This document shows positions 11,803 through 25,061 of a DNA stretch of 64,000 bases, one piece after another. Numbering within the stretch: position 1 is the first letter of the stretch; each line of letters opens with the position of its first letter. The translations under genes were made by a program, and so were the position numbers. The notes under the pieces were generated by a model. That model ran no database searches and was not told the DNA's origin. It worked only from the letters and a program-made list of their open reading frames with translations. The stretch is from Prunella strophiata. Lineage: Eukaryota; Chordata; Aves; Passeriformes; Prunellidae. The stretch lies in assembly GCA_036583965.1 (NCBI GenBank), contig JAZBQD010000034.1, forward strand, positions 13,146,040 to 13,210,039. Reading direction: 5' to 3'.

Positions 11803-14206
11803 CTGCCACAGATGTACAGGCTGATTGGCTTTGACAGTGTTTTGTCTGATGAGAAAGGCCCTCTGCTAATAAGCTAATATTCTCAGTTGCACTCATAAAT
11901 GATGCAGTGATCCTAACAGGCATTTCAGCTGTTACCAAAACATCCCTGATCCATATGTTTAATTGCACTCAGAGATGCTGCAGGGACAGGGAAGGTTTGC
12001 TATTCCTGTCAGGGAGCAGGTATGGCTGTTAACATGTTGTTGCCCTTTTCCATTCTTCTACACATCTTTTACTAGATGAGCTCATCTTCTGTCTTGTGTC
12101 ATGGAATACAAAACCATAGTACTGCATGTGAAAAGATGTTTTATCTGCTTTGCCTTGAACTAATGTCATATTTCTGGGTACCTGGTGGATGGAAGACAGA
12201 TTCTTTAGTGTCAGTGCTCCCACGTGAGAGGATGAGATGCCCCAGTTCAGGTGGCAGAGTGTGAGATGTGAGGGGCTGAAGTCTTGGGGATGTTAGGCTG
12301 GGCCTCAAAATTGACTCATTCTTCTGAGTTTATAGCTCTAAAATAAGTCATAGAAGATATGACAGGCCACCAAAAAGAATTCCACTGGCTTCTTCCACTC
12401 CTCCCAGACCTAACTTAGTGGTACAGGACTCATGTCTGGGCATAAGGCAGACAATAGGGGATACAGTATCCCAAAGTCACCCCAAGATATTTGGATAGGC
12501 TTTCGTTATATGGAGGAGTCAAAATTGCCATCCTTCCTTGTTAAACTTGCTAAGTGCCTGGTTATGCTGGTTGCAGGAACAGCCAGGGGTCCTTTTGTTT
12601 TGTAAAATAATGACTTCACAGAAATCTTATCATTTATGAACTTGTCAACATCTCAAGCAAGTTTTGTTGTCTGCTGCCTGAGTTGGGCTTTTATTCCTCC
12701 TTTGTATCATGTATTATTGTTGTTTGGGTTTCAGCTAAGAAAAAACAAGTTATTTAAAACCAGTATCTGAACTGGCTTTATTTGACATACATCTGTTCAA
12801 TTTGCAGAGACCTGTCTTTTCCTGAAATTCCATTTGTTTTCTTTCCTTGACACAAAGACTTTTCTGTGAACACTCTTGGCAAAAGCAATGTAATGACCAG
12901 CCCAGATGTTCATCCTGCCCCAAGTCAAGGGGGATGTGTCTTCAGCTTCCCACAAATCTGTGCAGAAGATGGAGAGCAAGAAACTCTTTGCATCCACAGC
13001 CTGAATTGGAAATATGGGAAGAATGATGTCCCTATGTGTATGTTCAATTTGCAGACTCAATAATTCACACCCATGCCCATGCTAATCATAACAGGCATAC
13101 AAACATAAGCACAAAATCTGTCCTTCCCTCACGTTTTTTTTCCTGCCAAAATTATTATCTTCCCCTTGAGTCTCCCCTTCCTACCTTGAAAAAAATATCC
13201 CCACTTGCTGCCCTGGAGCCTTTGGTTTTGTGTGTTTTTCTATTGATATAAAGCTGTATTTTTCAGGGTAAATTGTTGGCTTCTTGCACTACTCCAAGAG
13301 CAGATCAAGGTGTGGGTTATTCCTCTGTTCCCTTTCTATTGCTTGAACAAATGCCTTGTGTTTGAAGGGATTTGCCTGAATTGAACCCAGTGAATTCACT
13401 CACAATAATTAAGAAAAGCTGTCAGGAGTGCCATATTCCTTGCATTTAATTCAATAAGTATCATGTTAGTTCTGAAGTGCCAACTCCAGAACTCAAGGCA
13501 AGATGTCATTGTGTGCCCATGGGTGTGCATCTGGATATTTATCTTCTGTTTTTCTGACTACTGTTCAAAGGCTTGGACAATACTATGATCCTGCTGGATG
13601 ACCAAAATTCCTTTGTCACCCTGTACTCAGCAGAGTTGGGTTAAGTACCTTAGTGTTACTGGAAGAAATTTGACCTATAAGATGGTAAATATTCATTTTT
13701 TCACTCTGTAGTGATAACTGATTGTTATTGGCATGGTGAAAAAAAATGTCTTCACAGGTCTTTCTTAAAACCATCTTTGAAATGGGAATAAGGCTCTTAA
13801 TAGTGATTGTTATAATGAGGTCATGATGGGAAGACACCTTTGCAGATAATATCAGAGGAACATCTAGATGTCACCAGTGCATAGTGTAGCCTAATTATTC
13901 TGTGATGTAATGGCTTTGCAGAATTCTTACCCAATAGTCCTTGAACCCACAGGAACAAACACTTTTCCCTTACTGCATTTGTAGATTTCTTGGTGCACAT
14001 AATCTATAACAGAGAGACATGGATAAATCAACTGAAATTAAAAGGAGTAATAAGAAAAGTGAAATCCCCAGCTGTTATTTTCTTCAGAAAGGCTAAACCT
14101 GAGTGAGTAAGCAATTGGAATATGTAGCTCATGAGAGGGGCTGTGCCAGAGAAGGAAAACCTGCCAGGGGCAACCCTGCCCTGTATGAAAAAACATTGTG
14201 CACAAA

Positions 14207-14207
<1 letters not shown>

Positions 14208-14269
<62 letters not shown>
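14208..14269. repeat. compound (TA)n(TG)n microsatellite
   Basis: About 15 alternating T/A dinucleotides (14208-14238) run directly into about 15 GT dinucleotides (14239-14269). Frames through it read Ile-Tyr then Val-Cys (plus) or His-Thr (minus) and are not real genes. The tract is likely polymorphic. Confidence 0.98.
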
Positions 14270-14270
<1 letters not shown>

Positions 14271-14394
14271 CTACCTTCTCTGTGGAGATGTAGGAAACTC
14301 AAAAGGGAAGGAAGAGTGAGGTTAATTATGAGCTTAGAAACTTGCAGCTGGGCTGGTTCTATAAGGCAAAAACTCATCAGTCAGGAATGTCTAA

Positions 14395-14490
14395 TGAAGA
14401 GAAAGATTCTGGTGTGGTGTTTGATCACAGGGTGATTATGAACCACTAAAACAGTATGGCTGTATAAAAACCCAATGTACTGTAAGATTA
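14395..14490 (+). mobile_element. possible old CR1 internal fragment
   Basis: The run GATTCTGGTGTGGTGTTTGATCACAGG, then ATTATGAACCA, resembles the CR1 region upstream of the 3' untranslated end ('…gttgatcacaggctgaatatgagcca…'). It is degraded and no tail follows, so confidence is low. Confidence 0.3.
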
Positions 14491-17400
14491 AACAGCTGAA
14501 TTATTTTCTCCATTTACACAGAAGCATTAATGTCTGAATACAGCACCAATCCCTTATAGTCAAAAGAGATGGATTCAAGCTGCAAAATATGTAAAGCAAA
14601 GTGTAGAGAGTTTGATAATTATGAGTGAGAAAGTATCATAAAGGATGAAACTCAATGAGCCAAATCCATGGCTTATTTGTCCCAAAATCAGAACTTTGAA
14701 GGTTTCTCTAGACAGACAGAGAGCAAGAACAAGGGAATAACTTCTTAACCCAAAAGGTGATACCATGGTGATAGCAAGTGCAGTATACATGAGCTCTAAA
14801 TTAATGGGAGCTGGGGGCAGCATGGTTCTGGGAAGCCCTTGCAGGGCAAAAAGAGAAAAGCCATTTAAGATGATGTTTGTACCAAGGTGATGCAGTTATT
14901 GGTTTCTTGGGGGACAAAGTGATCATTTGGAAGGACAGTCCTTCCTGTCTCCTGTTTCTAACTTCTTTTCCTCTTACTCTTGATTAAGTAATAAGTACCT
15001 TCACTTATTATTTGGATGACTTTGTCACTGTTTGCAAAGTAATTTAATTCAGATATCTATTCAACAGCCACAAAAATATTCATGAGTCCTGATTGTTTTG
15101 TAGATTTTAGTGCCATAATCAGTCAAAGAAGTTGTGCTATACCTTGGTGACTAGGCAGTAAAACACTAGCTCTGTGCTCCATATAAAGTGACAGAGATTT
15201 TAATTGCACGCTTGAAAGGTCTGAGGTTGTTTCTGAATGAATGAATGAATCTATTAGTGCCATTGTCTTTGACTATAAATGCTCCAGCATAATGACAAGG
15301 CAAGGCTATTACTTTGTCTTGCATGGAGCACTCCCACTCCCATGTTGCTCAAATTGTTTTGTCAGTGGTCAACACTGCATCAAAATCGTGATCTCAAAAA
15401 GCAAAGTGGACAACTAAGGTAAAGTCCCCCCAAACTCGCTAAAATTTAGATGATTTTCAGTTTATTAGATGGAGAAACCTTCACCTTATTCATATCTCAT
15501 GCCCTGGCTGCAGAGCATGCAACTTACCTGGCTTCAATGTGAAGCCTTATTTATGCTGGTAAATTTATTATTCTAGTGTGATTGGTCAGCTTAGGGATCA
15601 AAGACACTTTCTCTCCTGAAAAATAAGGAATATGTTTTATTAGACTATATCTAGTACAATATCTTTGCAAAAGGCAGTCTATAATGCCCAAAATACTAAT
15701 GGAGAAAACCACTGGGAAGAGTTTTGTATCAAAACCAGAATTATGTGCTTTATTACTGACAAAATATTATGTTGCCTGCTGGATTCATGATTCTGAATCT
15801 TGCCTTAGCATCCACAGTCTTTTAAGACATTTCTCTGCTGGTACAAAACCCTGTAGTACATGGAAATCCTGGCTATAGATGTCTCTGTGTGTGCTGGAGA
15901 GCTTTGCCAAAATAGCTGGAATAAGCAAGGAGTTTATCTTTACTGCTAAAAAAGGTCAATTTCTCATCTTACTAATGAATGTTGAGTATAAAATATGTAT
16001 GAATGATGCCACACAAAAACCACTGTGAAGGCTGGATGTATTAATTGTAGTGCTTTGACTAACTCAAGTTTATTTGTGGTAAAACTGAAGTGGCTTGCTC
16101 TTGCTGGAGTCTGTGTTCTGAATATTTTTAGGCTAAAAAGCCACATTCTTTTTGTTCAGACATGACAAGCTCCTGCTGTTGTCTTCCTTAATGTCAACCA
16201 AAGAGTGCTTTGGGCACAGTTATTATTTATATCAATTCTGCAGATTGTCTCTTGCTGGGGTATTGGATGTTCAGTGGGAATTACATTGATGCAAAGTGCT
16301 GTGCTTATATGTTATGCTTCATGGGAACTGCTTATAGAGCCAGGAGTTAAGTGTCCCAGTATGAGTGAGGGGTCTGCAGACTGGGTGAAATTACCCCAGG
16401 TCATGGGTTTACACAGAAGGTGAGCCTTGGCACTGAAGGAATGGGCAGAGTTATTTCATCAAAGGTTGGTCCCCCTGCCCTGCATTAGGTCTGGATTCCT
16501 GCTGCTGAATCCAAGGTTTTCCTCCTCTTTGTGCCAGACTCCATAAGACACAATACAATATCTCTATATGTTAACACAAAACTCAGGAAGTGAATATCAT
16601 AGACCACAGATAGAGTGGAAAATAATGGTAAAAAGAAGCTGTATAAGGACATATAATTATTTGCATGAAAAATCCTACAGCTGAGAATAATAGACCGGGG
16701 AAGGAGGGAGGGAGAGATTTCCATTTAATAATGATCTCTCTGGGTCAAAGGGACAGACAAAAATTTGGAATTAATCCTGGGCCTCTCTGAGTAGTTATCT
16801 GCATATTTAAGGAGCCTTAAATCCATAGATCCCGCTCCCATTACTCAGATTTGTGGGTTTTCTGCTCTCATTGCTGCCTTGGAACATATATATGCTGAGA
16901 AATAGGAAGCCTGAAGTTACATCTTTCATTCCTAACTGCACTAAAGCAGTAAGACTAAATGTCTGAAATATAGCATTAGGGAACAAAATCTTCTTCCTCC
17001 CTCATTTTCTTCCTTCATGACACGAGCTAATGGCATGTCCACAGAATTATTATATAGAAGGATGCAATCTATGAAAGAAAACCTGAGCATCACTTCCCTA
17101 CTCTGGGACACTGGGAAGTGACATCTCTGTGGCACAAAATCAGTGTACCTGGGCTTGGAGTCAGATTCAAAATATGTGTTGATGTCTTATCTAATAGGAT
17201 AAATTAACTCTTGCAAAAGAAAGCACCATTCTATTTGTCGAGGGTGTCAATAAATTTCCACCTATGTTTCCTCCTGTGAGCAGAAAGCAGACAACAAGAG
17301 AGCTAACAAATGATCCCTCTCCTCCAATGCCTTAAACATCACTATAATGATAGGAGAACAATGGCAACTTCTATCACCATCACAAAACGAGGAATTTACT

Positions 17401-18375
17401 GTCACATTTCTCCTGGGACCTAATTTAAAGCAGTGTTCTTAGAGAAACTCAGGTCAAGAGTAAAGAAGAAAAATTTGATGGAGATCTGGTTTGACAGCTG
17501 GAATATCACAGAGCATACCAGGTTAAACATGGAGGGCTTTATGGACAAGGACTTCTTACAGGGAACATGCCTTACTAAGAATAGCAAAGCTTTTCTGTTT
17601 CTTGGTATATAACTTCCCTTACAAATGCATGCTGGAAGTGCAGACAGTTTTGCCAGAAATGTTTTCATTGATCTGCTCCTTTTGCAGCAGTCCTGGGCCA
17701 TAAGTCTTACAATGTTTTTAGGAAAAGTCCAGGGTTTTGCACTTGGGTCAGTGATGTGGCTGTACCTCTTTGAAGAAAATGTAGTCTGAAGGCAGAGCAT
17801 CCCTCCATCTGTTGGTGCTCATTTCTCACCAGGGTTTCTTGCCTCTTGCTCATTGATGGATGCTGTACCTCACATGAATTCAGCCATAATCTTTCTGGCC
17901 GGGGGTGTGTGACTTTGGACACGCAGCAATGGGTATTTAATCCATCTTCTTGACTTGGATTTCAAAGTTTAAGAAATTGCCTAAATTAAGCAGAAATTGA
18001 CATCTTCCCTTTAGGTTTCTGTGCACTGTGTAACATGCCTTCCAAATGTGTTCTAGGATTACATTTGGTGCAAGGATTTGTCAGAAGCACAACAACTAAA
18101 TTTCTTTTCCTAACTTTTCAGCAAGGAAGGGAAAAGAACATACTCTTTAGCTTTAGTCAATATTCTTAACTTCAGAGAGGCAAACAGGTATCCTTTAGCT
18201 GTCAGTTCCTTGTAATTTGTTTTAAACTTTTGCAAAGGTCATGTAAGAGAAGGAGTGGGGGGTACCTGCAGGGAAATGTCTCTTTTTTACAGTAAAAGCA
18301 GGAACTCACAGCTAAGGCTATTTTTGTGGATTTTTCTAACAGAATAGGGTTTTTAAACTGCTTTTATATTCTTGA
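14491..18375. other. gene-free DNA
   Basis: No gene is recognised. A minus-strand frame of 126 codons (17420-17800), with an overlapping 71-codon frame to 17922, shows no domain. A short (TGAA)4 run lies near 15235. Otherwise nothing stands out. Confidence 0.55.
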
Positions 18376-18427
18376 TTTTTTTTATATTGCTAAAGGTAGC
18401 AGACCACTTTAGCAATATTAAAAAAAA
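18376..18427. repeat. strong inverted repeat / hairpin
   Basis: The left arm (18376-18395) is T8 then ATATTGCTAAAG. The right arm (18407-18427) is its reverse complement with a single extra base, ending in A8. The loop is 11 bases (GTAGCAGACCA). A 20-bp stem with one bulge is far longer than expected by chance. It may be a very short palindromic transposon relic, or an RNA hairpin if transcribed. Confidence 0.85.
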
Positions 18428-18785
18428 TGCCCCATAGGGTCTTTGAATTAAATGCTCCCTTTGGTTTAAATGGTTTGAGACTTTGAAATAAAGAATGGTG
18501 AGGCCTCCTATATTTCAAGGCTTTGCTGTTTGAAGCATCACTTTTGTTTTATCACCCAAAATGTCCTCTGGGATCCTAAGAACACTTTTACAAAGGAGGA
18601 GTCCAAAAGTCACCTGTTTATGGCAACACTGCTCTCCAGAGGAGGGGGAAAAGTGAAACTAAAGCAATTCACCTCAAATAAAGTAAAAATAGACACAAAC
18701 ATTATTAAGCTTTAATAAATGATGAAAAGTTGCCAGGCTGGAGAGGAGGAGACCAGAGGGTAAGGAAGAGAATGGGGATCACAAG

Positions 18786-19057
18786 CAATAGATCAAGAGG
18801 AATGGTCTCAGGTTGTGCCAGGGAAGGTTTAGGTTGGATGTTAGGAAAAATTTCTTCAGGGAAAGGGTTTTCAAGCAACAGAACAGACTACCCAGGGCAA
18901 TGGCTGGGAATCACCATTCCTAGAGGTATCTAAAAGATGTGTAGATGTGAAACCTGGGGACATGGCTTATGTGGCCTTGGCAGTGCTGGGTTAATGGTTG
19001 GACTTGATGATCTCAGAGTGCTTTTCCAATCAAAATGATTCTGTGATTCTATGATGA
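18786..19057 (+). mobile_element. CR1 LINE, 3' end (divergent subfamily)
   Basis: A plus-strand copy. It contains the blocks 'tcaggttgtgccaggg', 'ggttggatgttaggaaaaa', 'ctacccagggcaatgg' and 'ggttggacttgatgatctc', and ends with ATGATTCTGTGATTCTATGATG. It differs from the subfamily seen at 2361 and 22028 because it lacks the 'ggaaggtgtccctgcc' block, so at least two CR1 subfamilies are present. Confidence 0.93.
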
Positions 19058-21002
19058 TTAAATAGCAGGATCTCACCCTGTGGGATGATCCTCCAGTTGC
19101 CCATTTTACAGGCAAACAGTGTCAGCTATGCAGGATGAGCCACCTCCTGCTCCCATCCTCAGAGGTGCTTGCCCCAAGGTGAAAATAAAGGTCAGGAACA
19201 TCAGAGGCATTGCCACTCTGTAATCAGGAATGACTGACTGTAATTGACCCAAATACAGAACAATACCTCAGCCAAAGCTGATAGGGATCACTTGGTCATT
19301 GCAGCATAAACCACTGCCAAGCCCTTTAGCAGCAGTAATGTAAAAAGCAAACAATATTGTGTTAAAAAGAAAGGTCAGAACAGCACTATAAAATAATTGG
19401 AAACTGAGCACGCTCCTTGTGAAGATTTGCAGTCTTCATTTTTCTAAGAGAAACTGTATAAGGGTCGTGCCAAACCTCAGGTTTTCTGTGTATTACATGC
19501 CACTGAGAAATATTTTTGTGTGGCATATTTACTTAGAAATATCAATTTTCATGGGTTCTAATCAACAAATTCAGGAGCTAATTCATGCTGCTGAGTTTTC
19601 CCAGACCCTGGTCATATTGTGTTTTCATTAAACAAACCCCTGCTCAAGAGCAATCACAAGCTGGTAAAGCTAAAAGCAGCGTTTCTACAGCACAACACTG
19701 TCACACTGTCTTTATTTTTGCAATTTAAGTGGAGTAGCAAGAGCTGCTCTTCATGACCCAAATTTTCTCTTGCTGAAGTGGGGACAACAGGAGATGGTTC
19801 TGCTCTATGGAGCAATAGCTCAAGGCAGGTTAGAGGGAGATGTGCTCAGCCATTACTAAAGCCAAGCTTCTTCACCACTCTTCAGGTCTTTGCTTGCAGT
19901 TCAGGCAGAGAACATTTTCTTTGGCATGCACAGTTTAAAAATAATTCATTTGATCCACATTGGGAGAAGGGACAACCAAACCCAGGGACATGGAATAACC
20001 CTGCACATGTCTTCTCCTAGAGCATCCCTTCTCAGGTCACCAGGAGTCCTTCCCTTTGACCTCCTCTGTGGGCTCTGCTCTTACATCTCATTGTATATAA
20101 AGTGCATTTTTCACATAAAGAAACTCATGTTGTAACATGAAAGTATATTTTTCCAAAAAGACATTTTTGGCACCCTGACAAAGGTCATCTATACATGCCA
20201 GGTCTTCTTTTAAAACCTCAAATTCTCCAGTGCAGTAATGATGTTGAAATATGTTTTCATGCTCTAGGAAGTTGTTTATTGGGTGTTTCAGTTTGTCTGT
20301 TACAGAATGAAAAAGATTAACTTCAAATTGGTTTAAGGTCGTAGAAAAAGTCTCCTTCAATATAGAGGTTTAGTTAATGTGGTGGATTTAGGAATTTTCA
20401 GGCTTTTAGTCTGTGAATGGGAATTTTAAAAATCTGGATTACTGGAGTAATATATAAATGGGTTAAATAAAAAAAATAATATGAGATTTTCTGAAGGAGG
20501 ATGTAATTCACAGCAATTATTCAAAATTTATGATTAGAAGACAAAAATAATCCTATTTTGTGTTATAACTGCAATGTAAAAGAAAAGGTTACACCCAAAA
20601 TGGACACTTGTCATGCAGTTCTGACTCGAGGCTTCTGTTGGGAGACTCAGTCCCAGCAGCTGACCTCGTGCCTTACAGAACAACAGCTGCATTGAATGCA
20701 TGCCAGGGAGTGCAGTAATTCCAATGTGCCAATCACCCTATGAAAAGCCAAATTAAAATGTACTAACTAATAAGACCTAATTTCATCATCCTCAGCACTA
20801 GAGATGAATGAGCAGTGTAATTAGACGAACACTGTCAGTGGACTTCAGAGAATTGTTTTTAAGAAAAGCTAACAGAACCTGACTTAGAAAACAATTGGAT
20901 TTATGGGATTTGGGATGTAGAGTAGATAGCACTTTTGCTGAAATGACTACTGATAAACAGTGGGGTCCCATGAGGGATCAGATGCAGAAGGGCTTGAAAG
21001 GA
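19058..21002. other. gene-free DNA
   Basis: No gene is recognised. A 90-codon minus-strand frame (20088-20360) of mixed composition is discussed among the findings. The rest is AT-rich and without repeats I can name. Confidence 0.55.
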
Positions 21003-21224
21003 AGATTAGGTTAGATATTGAGAAGAAATTCTTTACTATGAGGGTGGTGAGGCCCTGGAACAGAGAAGTTGTGGTTTCTTCATCCCTGGAAGTGTTCAAG
21101 GGCAGGTTGGATGGGGTTTGGAGCAACCTGGTCTAGTGGAAGGTGTCCCTGCCCATGGCAGGGGGATTGGGACTGGATGATCTGCAAGGTCCCTTCCAAC
21201 CCAAACCGTTCTGTGGTTCCATGA
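21003..21224 (+). mobile_element. CR1 LINE, 5'-truncated 3' end
   Basis: Contains 'agatattgagaagaaatt', 'gtggtgaggccctgg', 'agtggaaggtgtccctgcc' and 'ggtcccttccaaccc', and ends with CCGTTCTGTGGTTCCATGA, a decayed form of the octamer tail. Plus strand. Confidence 0.95.
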
Positions 21225-22027
21225 AGCTGTTCAGCACTGTACACCTGATTTATGGAGGACACAGAGATCTGACCTTACTGCTGTCTCTTCTTGAAAAGCA
21301 CCTGCATCATCAGACCAAATTTGACAGTGATTTTCATACCCTCATCACTTAAGAATAAATTTAACCTTAAAATTAGAAATATGTAGGTCTGTTCAAGTAT
21401 CTGTTAGCTCAGGTGGATCATGTTGACCTGGTCCTTCAGTACTTTTGCCACCTGCCTGGTACATGTGTGCAACAACTCTTCCCCCCAAAAAAATCTTTGC
21501 AAATTAACTTAATTAACAAATGACCTACCATGAAAGTACAATGCTATTTTGCATCCAAGGAGTTTCACTGACAGGTCCTCAAGGTTCTGGAACATTTTTA
21601 TCTACAAATCAATGTCCAGGCTCCCCAACACTTGTACTGTCAGACGATCCAAGCTGTGATAGCACAGCAATCAGTCATAGCCACAAGAGTACAATACTGG
21701 CTTCTAATGACATGAGTGTTATCAGAGATTTGCAGGACCTGATCAATTGAACAAGACAATAGATGGCAATCAATAGTTTTCTATCATTACAGCAACCACA
21801 TTCATACTGCTGGAGTAAGAGGTTTGTCAGAACTTAATTTCATGCATTTTTTCCTGTGATTTTATCCACTCAGGTGTTTGAACTCAAACTCAATTTACCA
21901 GATTTATGCTTTGAAGCTGGCTTTGCTTACATTGAGATAGCTGAGTGATTTGTTTTGGTAATTACTTTTTACTGAAAATTGTTTCTTTGCATATCCAAAA
22001 AAAGGGAAGGCTAATGAGTAGTTGCAT
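21225..22027. other. gene-free DNA
   Basis: Between two CR1 copies. Frames are below 80 codons and nothing is recognised. Confidence 0.6.
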
Positions 22028-22160
22028 TCATAGAATGGTTTAGATCAGAAGGGACCTTAAAGATCATCCAGTTTCAACTCCTCTGCCATGGACACCTTCC
22101 ACTAGACCAGGTTGCTCCAAGTCCCATCCAACCTGGCCTTGGACAACACATGGGGAGAGT
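22028..22160 (-). mobile_element. CR1 LINE, short 3' end
   Basis: A minus-strand copy. The reversed tail TCATAGAATGG is followed by AGAAGGGACCTTAAAGATCATCC, 'gacaccttccactagacca' and 'ccaacctggccttgg'. Only about 130 bases remain. The small frames crossing it are by-products. Confidence 0.93.
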
Positions 22161-25061
22161 TGCAGAGGAGTAACACTGCCTTAGGGCCACAACTGCTGTT
22201 GTCACTATCAGAAAACAGGGCAAGGTGGCCCATGCTCCATAAATTTGCAACCACCTCTTTTGCTGCTCCATCTGTCTTGTATCTACTGGTGTCCTTGGCT
22301 CAGTGTTGGAGTACAAAGCTTAAAACCTTGAATTCTGGCATTTATGTTATGAATACTCCTGTGCAAGTAGAGCATGACATGAAAGTCTTCTCAGTCAATA
22401 TTTTTCAAAAATAGAAGACAAAATCTGTCTCCTGTAGCCAGGCTCTTAAATGGAATATCTGATTTTCTCAATGCCAAGCCCTAGCTTGCTCCTATTAATT
22501 TGATACTCCACAGTCTTGAAATCAACTATTTATGAAATGAATGATACATTTAAGAGCTTAACTTCTGGTTTCTTTTCCCATCAGCCCAGTTGTTGTTATG
22601 CTTGTGTTTTTAAATCTGGTCATGGTGAGTGTCTGGTTGACAGACCCAGCCCATCTGCAGCAAGCACATGCAGTTTCACCCTGGGTTATCAGCTCTGAGG
22701 TCACTCCAACTCTTCTTACAGATGCTGGATTGAGCAAGGGGCTGTTGTTTTTCCCCCCCTGCTTAAAACAGTGAACACTGCCTTGGAGTGAGGCTTTGAC
22801 AGCAGCTCTGCCAGGACCAGCTTGTCCATTAAATTTAGGGCAAGGTGATTTGATTTGATTTAATTTAATTAAGAGGAGGTAAAACACTCTTGTGCCTTGG
22901 AATTGCTCTGTGCCTTTGCTTGGTGTTGGCTTGTTAGCTGAGCTCTTTCAACATGACCACTGGCCCAAAGTAACCCAAAACTTCATCTGGGAGAGCACCA
23001 GTGCTTGGGACTTGCTGTCTGACAGAAATAACCTGCCCTAGCAGAGGAGGCCCCAGGGCCAGCAGGCACCTGCAGGGCAGGACAGGACCCATAAGTTACT
23101 TCAGCTCCAAAGAGGCTTTTTTGCTCAGCACACAAACCATCATCTGTGTTTGATGGGAGCTAAAGTTCATGGTTTGCTTATCAGACCAATGGAAAAAGGG
23201 TTCTTATTACAGTGTCATATAACTGTCCTGCCTGTTAAAAAAACAACACAGGCTTAGGATCAGGCTCCCACCTTTGTCTGTAAGCCAAACTGCTGGCCAT
23301 GAGGAAATCTCAGTGAACTGCTTTCATTCATTATTTTACTGGGTACATAATTCAGTTTAATACTTTCTTGTGATCTCTTGCCACTGATGCAGTTTGCTTA
23401 TGCACACAGCCATCAATTTAATCACATATTACAGATGGATTTGGGTATTTGGGTTGCTGACTGGTTATTATTTTTGGACTCTCAGACAGGAGCATATCTC
23501 TTTATAAATTCTTTATCATATTTCCAGAGAAATATCTCATTTGAATGTAATTAACTTAGTCACTACACAATTAGTTTATAGGATTTATTAATGCAACTAT
23601 TAAAGCCAGCTAACAAGCTCTGGCAATCCCTATGTGGATTTTAAACCACAATACAGACAAGCATAATAATAAAAGGGAAACATTTTAATATTCTCCTGTG
23701 GGTGAAATCCTGGATTCCCTACTTGTTTTACACTGTCTTCAAATTAAAGTGCCTGCCAGCAGTTCCAGCCCTGAGGTCTTCACTCAGTTTTTACTTCAGC
23801 TGCTTTAGGCAAAATCCTTGCCCTTTTTTACTTTTTGTAATTTTTGTTTGGCTGATTGGGTTTGTTTGGTTGTTCTTGTTGTGTTTGGGCTTTTTTGTGG
23901 ACATTTTCTGTATGTATAAAGTTGGTACTTGAGAAAAACATTTCTGATTGGACTTTTAATGTATTTAAGATGACATAATTAAGGAAAGAGAATTATTTAT
24001 AGAATTGCTTTTTTACCCTGGCTGTTGCCTTAGCAGAGGCCTGAACACCTTGAAAGGAAAATTAAGACTGTGATAATTTAATGAGTACAGACTCAGAGCA
24101 TGGAAATGTTTATAATTCCACTATTCTGTTTGAAAGATTTGTTCTTCTTATGGGTTTATGTATTCATAACAGTTCATATATATGTAGGATTGAATTTAAA
24201 ATTATTAATAAATAATATAAATTAAAAAAACATAAATCAAACTTTAAAGCCAAAAGTTTTCCATACCACATTTTTTATTCATGAATAAATTAGAAAATTA
24301 TGCCTTTTTATCTTCAAGATTCCCACTTGAGGTAAAATGACAAAGATGAGGTTTTCATTGCAAGGTTGTTGGATTTGGCTTTATGTAAATTCAGCTTGTA
24401 AGAATTAAAGGATATTTTAACTGTGCACCTTGACTTGCCACTGCGGCTTTCATGGATGAGAGAGAGAGAGATGTGAGTTTTTGCCCAGAATGAACAACCA
24501 TGCCCTTGAACAAAATATAAAATTGTGGGTGCCATAAAGACTGTGTGGTCTGGCCCAGTGAAGGGCACCTGTTGCAGTAAGGTAGAAAAATTATAAAAGA
24601 AAGACCTCATAAAATCAGGCCTGCTCTGTTAGATCAGTGACCAGCACTTGGCAAGTTCCCATGTGAAAACAATCCTGGTGTCAATAGTTTGTTAGCATAA
24701 CAATCTATTCCTGAGTGGAAAACAACTAGCACCCACATAAACATTAAATCTATCCCATGAGGATCAGTGAAGAAAATATGTAAACAATTTAAGAATAGAG
24801 AGATTTGATGGACAAGTAAAATACCTTTCACTAACCAATGTTATTCAGTGTTTATTATTCAGTGATGTATCCTGAAAGTTCTGATGTTTATTACATTCTT
24901 CTCATCTTCTGTGTGATTTGATAGGATCTTTCATTTTGAAAAGAAGCCATTGCTTGAAAGGCAGAAGCACCTTTATGTGATAAGCATGGTTTCCCTGAGA
25001 GCACCTGGGAGACTCTCCAGTGTCCACCAGCCAGGCACACCTCTGTGTGACACCCACACAC
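22161..25061. other. gene-free DNA
   Basis: No gene is recognised. Contents are a pentanucleotide-like (GATTT)3(AATTT)2 run at 22847-22872, a candidate regulatory stretch at 23320-23640, a very AT-rich zone around 24180-24300 and a (GA)7 run near 24457. Confidence 0.55.
23320..23640. promoter_or_regulatory. candidate conserved non-coding element
   Basis: Non-repetitive AT-rich DNA with many homeodomain/POU/Fox-type words (CAATTTAATCAC, GTAATTAACTTAG, TTTATTAATGCAA, ATTAAAG) and no stray repeat. It resembles typical vertebrate enhancer DNA. There is no proof of conservation. Confidence 0.22.

Larger units (their letters stand above)
8131..14207. other. gene-free DNA
   Basis: No gene is recognised. 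Frames reach 130 codons (8928-9320, plus) without any domain. Contents are a (GCA)5 run at 8986-9000, a short CR1-like scrap near 10092, poly(T) at 11786-11802 and a possible regulatory patch at 10600-10990. Confidence 0.55.

Noticed and set aside
14103..14435. 110-codon frame with Ile-Tyr and Cys-Val repeats
   Set aside because: Translation of the TA/TG microsatellite.
17420..17922. Two overlapping minus-strand frames (126 and 71 codons) as a pseudogene
   Set aside because: No recognised domain in either; frames of this length occur by chance in 64 kb.
22074..22414. Frames of 80 and 100 codons on both strands
   Set aside because: They start in or cross a CR1 tail and have no domain.
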